64,000 nucleotides of DNA from Desulfuromonadaceae bacterium (GCA_028683855.1 JAQUHA010000008.1:32934-96933), one strand, 5' to 3'. Numbered from the stretch's first letter, positions 45,113 to 57,700 are shown. Notes: generated from the letters alone by a model not told the origin. Program-made: numbers and translations.

Positions 45113-46051
45113 TTATCTTCGTTTAAAAATATAAACCGCTGCATCCAACTCCGGCGGTAACACCTGACAACTCAACCTCTCATCCAACTCAAGATCAAAA
45201 GCTGACTGTTGATTATAATCATCCCAGTTGCCAGAACCAAAATGGTGACGACTGCCAATAACAATGTACAGCTTAACATGGCTGGATCTGAATACATACC
45301 GTTCAAAACCATTGCCAGCCGGTGGCCAGGAGCAGATAACCACCTCAGGGAGATACTCCCGTAAAGCATCAACTGCATCCTGTTTAGTTACGAACTTCGG
45401 ATAATTAACCTCATGCTTCCAGCTATAATCATCCGTAGCTTTTACACTTACCCCCCTTTCAGACAAAAAAGCGGCTAAAGTACCATCACCAGAGGCAATC
45501 TCAAGGCAATCTTTTTCACCTATCAGCGCAACAAGTGAATCAACAAGCTTGCTTGAATAAAAGCAATATATACCCTCTGGCTGTACAAGTGGCATCAGAA
45601 GCCTTTTTTGCCAAACAAGTGGCCATATAATTCTAAACCAGAACAATGATACAGGCTTACGCTCCAGTCCAACTCTAAAAAACAGCTTTTGTGCCAAAAA
45701 TCCATTAAACAGGTTAAAACGGATTTTACCTTTTTTAACTCCTGATGCCTCCGAAACCAGATGCTGCTTTATTACCAAATGTGCTACACGACTACTTAAA
45801 AGATGCACAGCCAACTTGCCGATATTTTTCTCACCACGATTATTGCTGTATAAACCTTTCTTTAATACACGTTCTTTCTGATTCATCTGCTCAAGATATG
45901 AAACCAGTTCAGCCGATGTTTTATGCGAAATTATTTCAGCGATGTCGCTCCTGACATCCTCGACAAGCTCCGGATATTGATGGTCAATATCCTTAAGCGT
46001 CGGACGGGACTTCAGCCACTCTATTATTTTCTCTGGATTCTCAATTTTCAC
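45113..46051 (-). CDS. Methyltransferase-like protein (SAM-binding Rossmann motif)
   Basis: A 312-residue protein whose C-terminal half contains a motif-I-like SAM loop (CLEIASGDGTLAAFL), an acidic residue after the next strand (VKATDD) and a later VICSWPP that resembles an NPPY-type motif IV. The N-terminal 150 residues are helical and unrecognised. It starts 3 bases after the ttcA stop. The substrate is unknown. Confidence 0.6.
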   Translation of the reverse strand: MKIENPEKIIEWLKSRPTLKDIDHQYPELVEDVRSDIAEIISHKTSAELVSYLEQMNQKERVLKKGLYSNNRGEKNIGKLAVHLLSSRVAHLVIKQHLVSEASGVKKGKIRFNLFNGFLAQKLFFRVGLERKPVSLFWFRIIWPLVWQKRLLMPLVQPEGIYCFYSSKLVDSLVALIGEKDCLEIASGDGTLAAFLSERGVSVKATDDYSWKHEVNYPKFVTKQDAVDALREYLPEVVICSWPPAGNGFERYVFRSSHVKLYIVIGSRHHFGSGNWDDYNQQSAFDLELDERLSCQVLPPELDAAVYIFKRR

Positions 46052-46053
46052 TG

Positions 46054-46890
46054 CTAAATTTTGACTTTCGATTCAGGCAGTACTTCAGACAAAATAGCAC
46101 TATTTCGATAGAGTGTAGGGTCAAGGAGATGACGGGGGTGAACATTTGACAGAGCTTTAAGGAGACTGCTTTTAATATGTGGAATATCCACCTGGAGTTC
46201 ATTGAGAAGTTTCTTCATTCGCTTACGCTGCATATCAGCGGTTCCACACGCTGGACAACAACAACAGACTACAGGCAGACCAACCTCCTCTGAAAAAGAG
46301 GCTATATCCTCTTCTGCCAGATAAACAAGCGGTCTTATCACTGTAACCACTCCATTATCAGCAAGCATAGATGCAGACATCGATTTTAGTGAACCAACAA
46401 AAAACTGATTCAACAGTAACGTTTCTATGAAATCATCCTGATGATGCCCCAAAGCAAGCTTATTACATCCAAGCGCCTGAGCAGTTTCATAAAGAGCACC
46501 ACGTTTAAGTCGAGAACAGATCGAACAGTAAGATGAACCAGGGCGGCGTTTTTCCTTAATAATATCGTAGTGCTGACTCAGCACCATTTTATACGAAAAT
46601 CCATTTTTACAGAAGAAATCTTCTATAATATCAGCACGATAACCAAGGTATCCTGAATTAATATTAACCGCAATCAGCTCAAACGACACCGGAGCCCTTC
46701 TACGCAACTCCTGCAACAGAAGAAGCATCGTGTATGAGTCTTTACCTCCGGAAACCGCAACAGCAATTCTGTCTCCATTTTTAATAAGACCAAAGTCTGA
46801 TATAGCTTTGCCAATACCGTGACGCAGTTTTTTAAAAAGATTATTGTCTTTCAAATCATAATTAGACTTTTGTTTTTCAAATATTTTCAA
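46054..46890 (-). CDS. ttcA: tRNA 2-thiocytidine(32) synthetase TtcA
   Basis: TtcA thiolates cytidine 32 of some tRNAs using an iron-sulfur cluster and ATP. The 278-residue protein has the PP-loop SGGKDS at 47-52, the central [16 protein letters not shown] pair of cysteines and the [14 protein letters not shown] stretch. A further cysteine cluster ([10 protein letters not shown]) occurs near residue 212. It starts 4 bases inside the end of metX. Confidence 0.9.
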   Translation of the reverse strand: MKIFEKQKSNYDLKDNNLFKKLRHGIGKAISDFGLIKNGDRIAVAVSGGKDSYTMLLLLQELRRRAPVSFELIAVNINSGYLGYRADIIEDFFCKNGFSYKMVLSQHYDIIKEKRRPGSSYCSICSRLKRGALYETAQALGCNKLALGHHQDDFIETLLLNQFFVGSLKSMSASMLADNGVVTVIRPLVYLAEEDIASFSEEVGLPVVCCCCPACGTADMQRKRMKKLLNELQVDIPHIKSSLLKALSNVHPRHLLDPTLYRNSAILSEVLPESKVKI

Positions 46891-47993
46891 AGTTTTTTTA
46901 CCCGCTCAAGAAAATCCCGCACCATAGGAGTGAATGTTTCATGTTCCAACAGAAAAGCGTCATGCCCGTAGGCAGATGTAAGAAGGTGATATTCCACTTC
47001 TTTATCTAGTGTTTTTAGACACATTACCATCTCTTCAGTTTGATATGCCGGATAGAGCCAATCTGAGCTGAAAGCATAGAACTGAATAGGTGCTTTAACA
47101 AGGCTGAATGCCTCTGACATTGACTCATATCCCCATGCTACATCATATATGTCCAGCGATTTAGCCAGATAAAGAAAAGAATTTGCATCAAAACGGTCAA
47201 CAAAATTGTAACCATTATAATTGAGGTAACGCTCCACCTCAAACTGTCCAAAAAAATCGAATTTGCCATCCTTTGCAGAAAATCTGCGACCAAATTTGGC
47301 ATTCATAGATTCATCAGAAAGGAAAGTTATATGGCCGATTCCACGAGCCAGCGCTAAACCATCCTTTGGATTGTGTTTATACTCCCCCTTTCGCCATGTA
47401 GGATCGTTAAAAATAGCCCACCTTGCGACGGCATTAAGTGAGATGGCTTGCGGAGATGGACGGGGAGTCGTGGCTAAAACAACGGCAGAAGCTATACTGT
47501 CAGGGTATTGTGTTGCCCATTCGAGAGCCTGCATCCCACCCATACTACCACCCATAACAGTTAAAAGTTTATCAACACCAAGTGAGTCTACTAACAGTTT
47601 CTGTGCGCGAACCATATCGCGGATAGTAATTACCGGGAATGAAAGGTTATAGCGTTTACCGGTTTTGGGATTAATTGAAGCAGGTCCGGTTGAACCAAAG
47701 CAGGATCCGATTACATTTGAACAGACAACAAAATAACGATCGGTATCAAGCAGACAGCCTGGTCCAACTATAGCATCCCACCAACCGGGCTTTGTTTCGT
47801 ATTCATTGTGCTTACCTGCAAGGTGTGCATCGCCGGTCCAGGCATGTTCTACAAGAATAGCATTACTTTTAGATGCATTAAGACTTCCGTATGTCTCATA
47901 ACTCAGCGTAATTGGAGCCAACAAGCGCCCGCTCTCCAGTCTGATGCCGGATTCAAAAGTGCGGGTTTTCTCAACAACATAGTTTTCTGGCAT
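46887..47993 (-). CDS. metX: Homoserine O-acetyltransferase MetX
   Basis: MetX acetylates homoserine, the first committed step of methionine synthesis. I start it at 47993 ([11 protein letters not shown]), just after GAAGGG and a T-run; the ATG at 48008 lies inside the terminator stem and has no ribosome binding site. The 368-residue alpha/beta-hydrolase has the nucleophile elbow [24 protein letters not shown], and Asp/His of the triad in the C-terminal part ([16 protein letters not shown]). Expression is controlled by the SAM-I riboswitch upstream. Confidence 0.95.
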   Translation of the reverse strand: MPENYVVEKTRTFESGIRLESGRLLAPITLSYETYGSLNASKSNAILVEHAWTGDAHLAGKHNEYETKPGWWDAIVGPGCLLDTDRYFVVCSNVIGSCFGSTGPASINPKTGKRYNLSFPVITIRDMVRAQKLLVDSLGVDKLLTVMGGSMGGMQALEWATQYPDSIASAVVLATTPRPSPQAISLNAVARWAIFNDPTWRKGEYKHNPKDGLALARGIGHITFLSDESMNAKFGRRFSAKDGKFDFFGQFEVERYLNYNGYNFVDRFDANSFLYLAKSLDIYDVAWGYESMSEAFSLVKAPIQFYAFSSDWLYPAYQTEEMVMCLKTLDKEVEYHLLTSAYGHDAFLLEHETFTPMVRDFLERVKKL

Positions 47994-48024
47994 AAAAAAA
48001 CCCTTCACATAAAGATGAGAAGGG
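47994..48024 (-). terminator. Riboswitch-controlled terminator overlapping the metX ribosome binding site
   Basis: On the minus strand CCCTTC (48024-48019) pairs with GAAGGG (48006-48001), followed by seven T (48000-47994) and then the metX ATG. GAAGGG is also the metX Shine-Dalgarno. The loop contains CTCATCTT (48019-48012), which is complementary to AAGATGAG in the aptamer P1 3' strand (48055-48048), the expected anti-terminator pairing. Confidence 0.88.
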
Positions 48025-48047
48025 GCTGTTTAATTGGCAGCACGCCT

Positions 48048-48143
48048 CTCATCTTCGCCTCACGGCAGGATTTAGCACCTGGCGTCAAATTGACCGGTTG
48101 CTGTGGTTTCACAGGGCCTTTTCCCTCCACCACTCTTGATAAG
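48048..48143 (-). promoter_or_regulatory. SAM-I (S-box) riboswitch aptamer
   Basis: The minus strand reads as a classic S-box. It has P1 CTTATC (48143-48138) pairing with GATGAG (48053-48048), then AAGAGTGGTGGAGGGA, GGCCCTGTGAAACC, CAGCAACC and GGTGCTAAATCCTGCC in the conserved order. It binds S-adenosylmethionine; bound ligand stabilises P1 and frees the downstream terminator to form, shutting off metX. Confidence 0.95.
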
Positions 48144-48158
48144 CAGGTTAGTTGTGGA

Positions 48159-48188
48159 ACGATACGAAATATATGGCAGTTTTGTCAA
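48159..48188 (-). promoter_or_regulatory. Sigma-70 promoter of the SAM riboswitch-metX-ttcA transcript
   Basis: On the minus strand TTGACA (48188-48183), an 18-base spacer and TATCGT (48164-48159) place transcription start close to 48152, just before the aptamer. Confidence 0.65.
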
Positions 48189-48305
48189 TATAATTGAGTA
48201 TGCCAGATACTTTCTGCAGTGACAATGTACCCCTAAATTGAGTAGAAAACATCCATCTTTTCTGCTATACCATCTAATCTATAAAACAGGTAATCGGAGA
48301 CAGGC

Positions 48306-49313
48306 ATGAAGAAACTGGTTTTTTGCTTCTTATTTTTATCTTGGTCAATCTTTGGATGCGCTCAGAATCATTTCAATATACCAGCAGAGAATTTTGCAGA
48401 AAAAGTTAAGGTTATTGGAGTTGTACCAATTTTCGTAGATCCTGAGTCAGACATTGTTTACCCGGAAAAAGATCTTCTTATACCGCTTGTTTACGATATG
48501 AACAGAAGATACGAGCCGATTCTTATCAAGAAACTTAAAGCTACAGAAAACTTCTACTCAGTTGCACTGCAACAGGATGAATCCAAAGAACTTTTCAACA
48601 GACTTTTTTACAGACGTGAAAAAAGGGATGATGCCGGAGTACAGTACAATAAGTATTTCTGGAAAAACGATGAAATATCTTCATACCTGAGAAAAAACAA
48701 TCTTGATGCAGTTATGGTCGTTGTAGTAAGCGGACTTACTAAAACAACTAAAATCTATTCAAGTAATCTGATGACTTCTCTTGAAACAGACTATAATTTC
48801 CTGACCATGACAGCACAGATACTTGGCTCAAATGGTGAGCTGCTGTGGGAATACCCTAATTTCAGGGGAAGGATACTACCATACTACCCCTTAGTAAATC
48901 TTCAGTACCCGGATTTCAGCGAATCAGAGGCTAACCTTTCAACAGCAACAGCAGTAAAATTCAAATCTATTGACGGAATTCGCCGCACACTGGAAAAAAA
49001 GAAAAGCGACGTTATTTTCAGAGAGACCAGAGAACCTGAAATTTACGGCAGATTATTTGATGAAATGATTTACCTAATTACAAACTCTGCCGCTAAAAAA
49101 AGAAGCACTAACCAGACGCCTCAAAATAAAACCTCTGACACCCCGAAAGAGTCAAATGAATCTAAAGCAGCCGGGGACGAAGTAGTTACGGCTCCTGTAG
49201 CTGTTTCAAACACAAACAGACCTGAACAGACAAACGGTGACAAAGTCGAAACTAATGAATCTGACACTCTACCTACCGTTTCCATCCCTGCCGGAGCAAA
49301 AAAGACACGTTAA
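48306..49313 (+). CDS. Lipoprotein of unknown function
   Basis: A 335-residue precursor with a lipoprotein signal (lipobox IFGC, Cys18). The body (about 28-265) has a mixed fold with a DAVMVVVVSGLTKTT strand and a LWEYPNFRGRILPYYP segment. The tail (about 265-335) is Thr/Ser/Asn/Glu-rich and probably disordered. I do not recognise a family with certainty; the pattern recalls surface lipoproteins that compute a relation to ABC-type or LpoB-like proteins, but this is weak. AATCGGAGA lies upstream; hisZ follows after 87 bases. Confidence 0.6.
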   Translation: MKKLVFCFLFLSWSIFGCAQNHFNIPAENFAEKVKVIGVVPIFVDPESDIVYPEKDLLIPLVYDMNRRYEPILIKKLKATENFYSVALQQDESKELFNRLFYRREKRDDAGVQYNKYFWKNDEISSYLRKNNLDAVMVVVVSGLTKTTKIYSSNLMTSLETDYNFLTMTAQILGSNGELLWEYPNFRGRILPYYPLVNLQYPDFSESEANLSTATAVKFKSIDGIRRTLEKKKSDVIFRETREPEIYGRLFDEMIYLITNSAAKKRSTNQTPQNKTSDTPKESNESKAAGDEVVTAPVAVSNTNRPEQTNGDKVETNESDTLPTVSIPAGAKKTR

Positions 49314-49400
49314 CCTTTTATTTTGACATCGCATAACTATTTTGCCACAATCTGTACTCATACTTCAGCACTTAAAACATTTTTGTGAAATCAAGGATTT

Positions 49401-52006
<2,606 letters not shown>

Positions 52007-52026
52007 ATTATTCAGCTTAGCAAGTA

Positions 52027-52068
52027 AGAAGAGAGGTTGACAATTATCTGTCAGCCTCTCTTCTTTTC
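52027..52068 (+). terminator. Intrinsic terminator between convergent purA and the GH13 gene
   Basis: A 15-base stem (52027-52041 with 52050-52064, one G-U pair) around an 8-base loop is followed by TTTTC. It terminates hisZ-purA and lies across the last codons of the convergent GH13 gene, for which it can also act on the other strand. Confidence 0.9.
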
Positions 52069-55000
52069 TGATTGTTTTTGGATAGTTACTGCTCTGTTTT
52101 TTCCGTTTAAAGTTCGAGCCGCTTTACGTTTCTGCGTTTGAGGCACAAACAGTCTGCTCCTGTAACCTATCACCTGAGCCATATCCAAACCTGAAATTAT
52201 ATCTCTCTCCGCTTCTCCCATTTTCAAAGATATGAACCTTGAAGAAGATGAGATTGTACGTTCATTCAGAAGATTCAGTAGCGTTATCCATTGATAGAGT
52301 TCAACAAAACGCTCCTTGTTAAACCATTCAACCCCTCCGCTCTCATGATTCAACAAGAAACTCTTACAGGCTTCGAGCTCAAAAAGTCTCTGCATCTGCT
52401 TCTGTGAACTTTCTGTTACCGTACCGTCGCTGGAACGCCACCATTCCAACAATGCTGAAAGGAGGGATGTTGCATGAGCAGAATTGCCTGAGAGATTACC
52501 CCCAGAGATAAACTTGCGAAGAGTATAATCCAAACCAGATTCGACCGGATCAACAGATATTTCTCTCAACACGAGAAAGGCTAATAACACGCAATCTGAG
52601 AAGAGGTCTGAGAATACTGTTTTAAGTCTTATCTGAAATGATTTTGCATCTTTTACTGTTGTTTTGTGCCCCATCAATTCGTAAAAAAATTCAAAACTAT
52701 CTGGAATCAGATTTTTATTTTTACAAACTTTACTATCTGGATTAACGCCTGAACCATGTTTCAAAAAGGTCTCGATAGCCGACAAAAGCTCCGCACCAAT
52801 TAAAGCTTCACAATCCAGCCCCCTATATTTAACGAACAGTTCAAAAAGCAAATAGAACGATTCATTCAACTCCTTAAACATGAGCTGCTTCCGTTCTTCT
52901 TCAAGCGATTCTACACCTGCCCCTTTAAGATGATGGTACAACTGTTTCCATGTCTGATGTTTATCGTCACATATCTCCCTGAAATCCATGAATACATTAA
53001 ACTGATACTCTTTGAGTTCAACGTACAAACCCTTTTCGCGAAGTTCAGTAACGGATCTGATATATTCCAATCCTCCAGTCTGATCCCTGAAAACCAGGTA
53101 ACAATCGTCACCACTGCCTGCCAACAGCGCATCCGCCAATAGTTTTCGCTCAAGCCGCCCCCCCTCGACCTCACCGGCAGCCAGAAAAAGCACCGACTCC
53201 TTGATCCAGCCTGAAGTTTTTGAATGATTATTGTGAAACAGAATAAGCGCCCTGTTTTTATCAACACGATTGGAGTAAGCAAAAACATTTTCATCTATAT
53301 TTTCACCGGCAAGGAAATCATAAAGCATAAAGTTTTCGGAACCTGAAAAAAGCCAACGTTTGCGGAGCAGCGGAAAAATCCACATTTCGTGACCGCGAAC
53401 CAGCCCCTCGTCGACTTGTTCATCCCAATATGCACGTTTATACTCCATACCGTATTTCTCATGAAATCCTTCAATCTGGCCATGACCAAACATTGGCAAC
53501 CCTGGCATAGTAGACAACAGAACTGAAGCTCCAAAATATTTACCCTGCGAACCAAACTGTGCAACCGCAGTTTTTTCATCAGGATTATTCATAAAGTTTA
53601 CGAACCGTTTGAGGATTTCATGATTAAATTCGAGTACATTTTTTATGGTTTTACGATATTTGGCATTCTCCTCCGTCATAAGCATATTCATAAAAGCACT
53701 ATTATAGACTCTGTGCATGCCTAGAGTTCTGACAAAATACCCCTCCATCATCCAGAACGCCTCAGCCAGTAAAAGCGTCCCCGGTACTTCAGCGGCTACG
53801 CGGTCAACCACTTCACGCCAGAATTCAAGCGGAAACAGAGTATCGAAATCATCTTTGCTCATACCATGTTCAGCTCTTGACGGAATCCCGCCGCCATGAC
53901 CGAGCAGTGGAAACCAGAGTCGCTGATAATGCTTCTTGGCAAGTGTCATTGCTGCATCGAAACGAATTATTGGGAAATTGCGTGCCACGTGCAGAATAGT
54001 TTGGATAACTGATTCGCGCAATTCAGGGACAAGGTAATTGAGCTGTGCAGTATCATTCCATGGAATGCTGGTACCGTCGTTACCATGATATATGTAACGC
54101 GTCCGACCGCTGTTTTTATCGTAATGCTTAAAGACCACTGCGGCATCACTCTTGTTCCAGTAACCATCCTCAAGCTGAAGAGATACATTACTGTCACCTG
54201 ACAGATCTTCGCCGGTAAATTTATAACCTGGAAATGGCGAGTAGTCCGTCTGAACAAACCAATCGGGGTGCTGTATTACCCAGCGCGAATAAATACCTGT
54301 ATGATTTGGAACCATATCACTGGCAAGCCTTATGCCACGTTTTTTAGCGCGATCACGCAGATCTGCCAGAGCTTCCCATCCACCAAGATCAGCCGCCACT
54401 TCGTAGTCGTACAGCGAATAGGCTGAAGCAATAGCTTCCGGATTACCGCATATCTGTTTTATATGTTGTGACGCAGGAGAACGCTCCCAAAGGCCGATAA
54501 GCCATAGACCGGTGAATCCTCGCAGGGCAAGTTTGTCAAGCTCGCTGTCCGGTACCTGATCAAGCCTGGCTATTTCATAACCATGAGACCGAGTCAGTTG
54601 ATCAAGCCACACGTAAACCATCTTCGCCATAAGAACAACATTAGACATCCAGTCCGCATCTGATGAAAAAGCTTCATAAGCCGGATAATCAAAACCTTGA
54701 AAAACAGGATTTCCAGCAGATGATGAGTTACCAGGCAGTTGATCTTCGGCGAATCCGAATTCAAGTACTGGAGCCGGACCAGGCTCCCCACCACGCTCAT
54801 ACTGTTCTTCGCTAAGTATATCAAGAGACATTTCAACATCTAGCAGCAATTCGACCGGCAGGACATCATGCCACACGGAGCGCAGATACTTAATCTGGCC
54901 GGACAAAGAGTCTGGCGATGCTTTTATTACAGATATAAGTGCCTCAAACAGAGTCACCCCTTTTTGAGCTATGACCGGCTCTTTTTTAAGAGATTCATCC

Positions 55001-55572
55001 ATTACATCCAGAATCTCCGAGTAGTCAGACGATAACGCGAGAGCACTATCATCAAGCAACTCACGAAAGCTCTCTATTGCAGGATTCAAAGATGCCAAGC
55101 GCAAGAGCAGAATCTCGCATAGTATTTGATTGACGCGATAAGTATTATTAAGACTCTCTGCAAACCAGCTATTGGACTCGACATTTTCAAGTAAAACTTC
55201 TTTGGGTGGAAACAACTCTACAAAGCGCTGAGCCGTTTTTTTAAAATTTTCACCCTGTAAGTCATACCCTCCACTTTCCAGAGCGTTTATAAGAAGTGAG
55301 CGGTCACCCCCCTCCGCAACTTGAATTATCAGATAACGCAATGTTTTCTGAAGGGAGGCAAATAGATTCAGTTCAGCTGCATGAACAACCGGAGAGGTGG
55401 GTGATCTGGAATTATTCAGTTTGAATGACAGTTGTCGAAAAAATTGAATCTGCGGTATTTTGTGTGCTCTGATGTTGCGGGACAGCGTCTCCAGCTCAAG
55501 AGTCCGCCAGTGGTGATATGATATCTGGATGCCGTGTGGAAAATATGAATCTGTACCGCTAGAGTCGGTCAT
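52051..55572 (-). CDS. Very large GH13 (alpha-amylase family) glycosidase or transglycosidase
   Basis: I start this 1173-residue protein at the ATG at 55572, since the TTG five codons earlier lacks a ribosome binding site. A helical N-terminal region of about 300 residues is unrecognised. The GH13 barrel follows, with region I DMVPNHTG (about 420), region II IRFDAAM with the nucleophile Asp (about 537), region III LLAEAFW with the acid/base Glu (about 604) and region IV MNNPDEK with the third Asp (about 663). Region IV has NPD where amylases have NHD. A ~350-residue C-terminal region is also unrecognised. There is no secretion signal, so cytoplasmic glycogen or trehalose-type metabolism is likely; the reaction is not determined. 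Confidence 0.85.
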   Translation of the reverse strand: MTDSSGTDSYFPHGIQISYHHWRTLELETLSRNIRAHKIPQIQFFRQLSFKLNNSRSPTSPVVHAAELNLFASLQKTLRYLIIQVAEGGDRSLLINALESGGYDLQGENFKKTAQRFVELFPPKEVLLENVESNSWFAESLNNTYRVNQILCEILLLRLASLNPAIESFRELLDDSALALSSDYSEILDVMDESLKKEPVIAQKGVTLFEALISVIKASPDSLSGQIKYLRSVWHDVLPVELLLDVEMSLDILSEEQYERGGEPGPAPVLEFGFAEDQLPGNSSSAGNPVFQGFDYPAYEAFSSDADWMSNVVLMAKMVYVWLDQLTRSHGYEIARLDQVPDSELDKLALRGFTGLWLIGLWERSPASQHIKQICGNPEAIASAYSLYDYEVAADLGGWEALADLRDRAKKRGIRLASDMVPNHTGIYSRWVIQHPDWFVQTDYSPFPGYKFTGEDLSGDSNVSLQLEDGYWNKSDAAVVFKHYDKNSGRTRYIYHGNDGTSIPWNDTAQLNYLVPELRESVIQTILHVARNFPIIRFDAAMTLAKKHYQRLWFPLLGHGGGIPSRAEHGMSKDDFDTLFPLEFWREVVDRVAAEVPGTLLLAEAFWMMEGYFVRTLGMHRVYNSAFMNMLMTEENAKYRKTIKNVLEFNHEILKRFVNFMNNPDEKTAVAQFGSQGKYFGASVLLSTMPGLPMFGHGQIEGFHEKYGMEYKRAYWDEQVDEGLVRGHEMWIFPLLRKRWLFSGSENFMLYDFLAGENIDENVFAYSNRVDKNRALILFHNNHSKTSGWIKESVLFLAAGEVEGGRLERKLLADALLAGSGDDCYLVFRDQTGGLEYIRSVTELREKGLYVELKEYQFNVFMDFREICDDKHQTWKQLYHHLKGAGVESLEEERKQLMFKELNESFYLLFELFVKYRGLDCEALIGAELLSAIETFLKHGSGVNPDSKVCKNKNLIPDSFEFFYELMGHKTTVKDAKSFQIRLKTVFSDLFSDCVLLAFLVLREISVDPVESGLDYTLRKFISGGNLSGNSAHATSLLSALLEWWRSSDGTVTESSQKQMQRLFELEACKSFLLNHESGGVEWFNKERFVELYQWITLLNLLNERTISSSSRFISLKMGEAERDIISGLDMAQVIGYRSRLFVPQTQKRKAARTLNGKNRAVTIQKQSEKKRG

Positions 55573-55712
55573 GATATTTCCAGTCAATAAAAGCGATTAT
55601 ACAGACTCCTGATAAACAGGATGGAGACGCAGAAAAATATTAAATTCATAAAAGACAAAGAAAAATAACTTACAACTCAGACGAACATACTGTTTTTTTA
55701 AAAGCAACTAAA

Positions 55713-57602
55713 TCAAGACGGCTTTTTCTTAACAGCAGGCTTCTTTTTTACATCACTCTTTTTTGATTTAGCCTTGCTCTTCTTGGTACGCTTGCTTTTT
55801 TTAACTTTTTTATGTTTGGTTGATTTTCGTTTTATTATTTTTCGCGGTTCAGGGTTAAATTCGTCACGAATGTTATTAAGCAGAATCGATGTTTCTTCCA
55901 TGGTTGGATCTGCTTTTTTTGCCGCTTCAAGAGTTTCCTTAGCTTCACTCAACCTGCCGGTTTTCATATAAAGGCGTCCCAGTGCATTGAGCGCCCTGGC
56001 GTTATCTGGTTTCAGTTCGATAGCTTTTTTGTACTCTTCAACTGCATTTTCATACTCTTTTTTAAAATCATATATCAGCCCGAGTTTATAATGATTTATC
56101 GGATCATCTGGAGTCAGTTCAACAGCCTCTTTGAGCAGTGCTGTGATTTCATCGTACTGTTTATTTTTAACATAGATTGATATCAGAGCTATTCGCGCTT
56201 CGTTATTGCTCTTATCAACGGCAAGAGCCTTATTGTAATGTACAACTGCCTTTTCTGTGTCTCCTGTTTGAGCATAAATAGCGGCTATTTCACGATTGGC
56301 ATCCGCATCGTCAGGACTGTAGGAGAGAACCGCCTTATATGAGGAGATTGTTTTCGCTGTCTCCTTGCTCTTGGCAAATATTCTTGCAAGCTTCAGATGT
56401 ATGTCAGGACTGGCGGGACGCAACCTCAAGAACTCTGAATAGTGTTCCACTGCTTCCTGAAACAGCCCCCGGGAAAAGCGTATATCGGCAAGACGCAAAT
56501 GGGATTCAGCACTGTCACGATCTACCGTCAGCGCCCGCTTATAGGCAACTACTGCCTCATCAGTCTGACCTTTTTTCTCCAGCAATACACCTAAATGGAG
56601 ATAAACATCGCTATTCGTACTTTTACGGTATGAGGCTTCGCGATACAGATCAATAGCCTCCGAATCCTTACCCGCTTCAAGGTATATATGACCAAGCTTT
56701 TCATAAAGAGCTGTCTCTTCAGGGCGTTCCTTGATAGCAGCCTTAAGATCTTCTACCTCCTTATCAACTCCGGTCGCGTTAGAACTGACAACTTCTTCAG
56801 GAGGATTAGCAGGCAACTTGCCTCTGCCACCAAGAAGAGCATGATAATCCGCAAGTTTACTATCACCTTTTTTCTCGTAAACATCAGCCATCATCAAGTG
56901 AATATCTTTATTCTGCGGAGCAGATAATTCGCCTTTCTTTAGCTGTTCAAGAGCCTTATCCAAATCTCCATCCTGCTGATTTATAGATGCAATTCCGATA
57001 TGCGCTTTTACCGAAGAAGGATCAGCCGTCAATGCCCTGCCATACTCCTCCAGCGCCTTATCCCTCTTATCAGAAGCAGTATATATCTCAGCAAGTGCTA
57101 TAAAGATTGAAGTATCATCCTTCAACTCAAGTGAAGCCTGATTATAATGATAGGCAGCAAGTGAATAAACTTTTTGTGCCGCCAGAATCTTTGCAAGTGC
57201 TTTGTGATAGTAAGGATCTGAAATTGCGGAAAGCCCTCGAGACAACTCAACCGATGCCTCATCGTCCATCCCTTTACGAGCATAGAGAATACCAAGATTG
57301 CCATCTGCGCGCGCAAATCCAGGAGCTAAATTAAGAACACGTTTGTACTCTTCGATTGCAGCATCAAAATTGCCTGCCCGTTCCTGTTGAAGTGCGGTGA
57401 CAAAATGGGCAGCAGCACCATCCGAACACTGCGAAATCATCCTGGCTTCCGCCTGACGCATCTCGGTTGCATCCTTAATAGTATGTAGATTCTCGGCTGA
57501 TTCAAGTGCGGTTTTACATGGATCAGCATTAAACCCCCAAGTAAATCCAGTCAAAAGGAGTGCCGCAATAAGCAGCAACATATATGTTTGAATTATTTTC
57601 AT
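55713..57602 (-). CDS. TPR-repeat protein with lysine-rich C-terminal tail
   Basis: The 629-residue protein starts with a signal peptide or anchor (about 1-25). About 13 TPR motifs cover residues 55-580 (for example AIEEYKRVLNLAPGFARADG and AVEEYKKAIELKPDNARALN). The last ~45 residues are almost only Lys, Ser and Thr, like histone-H1 tails. An exported scaffold that contacts anionic wall or membrane polymers is plausible. The SD AAAGGA is mirrored by TCCTTT just before the ATG, giving a small hairpin that could hide it. Confidence 0.8.
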   Translation of the reverse strand: MKIIQTYMLLLIAALLLTGFTWGFNADPCKTALESAENLHTIKDATEMRQAEARMISQCSDGAAAHFVTALQQERAGNFDAAIEEYKRVLNLAPGFARADGNLGILYARKGMDDEASVELSRGLSAISDPYYHKALAKILAAQKVYSLAAYHYNQASLELKDDTSIFIALAEIYTASDKRDKALEEYGRALTADPSSVKAHIGIASINQQDGDLDKALEQLKKGELSAPQNKDIHLMMADVYEKKGDSKLADYHALLGGRGKLPANPPEEVVSSNATGVDKEVEDLKAAIKERPEETALYEKLGHIYLEAGKDSEAIDLYREASYRKSTNSDVYLHLGVLLEKKGQTDEAVVAYKRALTVDRDSAESHLRLADIRFSRGLFQEAVEHYSEFLRLRPASPDIHLKLARIFAKSKETAKTISSYKAVLSYSPDDADANREIAAIYAQTGDTEKAVVHYNKALAVDKSNNEARIALISIYVKNKQYDEITALLKEAVELTPDDPINHYKLGLIYDFKKEYENAVEEYKKAIELKPDNARALNALGRLYMKTGRLSEAKETLEAAKKADPTMEETSILLNNIRDEFNPEPRKIIKRKSTKHKKVKKSKRTKKSKAKSKKSDVKKKPAVKKKPS

Positions 57603-57643
57603 AAAAGGAGCTTCCTTTATTTACTGTACGTTAGTGCTGCGGG

Positions 57644-57672
57644 ATTATACACACTACTTCACACTATCTCAA
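57644..57672 (-). promoter_or_regulatory. Sigma-70 promoter for the lysine-tailed TPR gene
   Basis: On the minus strand TTGAGA (57672-57667), a 17-base spacer and a perfect TATAAT (57649-57644) lie about 40 bases before the start. Confidence 0.75.
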
Positions 57673-57700
57673 CTATTTAGGGAATTATTAGGCTAAATGC

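Noticed and set aside
47808-48197. 129-codon plus-strand frame over the metX start
   Set aside because: It is antisense to metX and the SAM riboswitch, whose conserved structure explains the sequence.
55596-55601. Perfect TATAAT upstream of the GH13 gene (minus strand)
   Set aside because: No acceptable -35 lies at 16-18 bases, so I do not call a promoter from the -10 alone.
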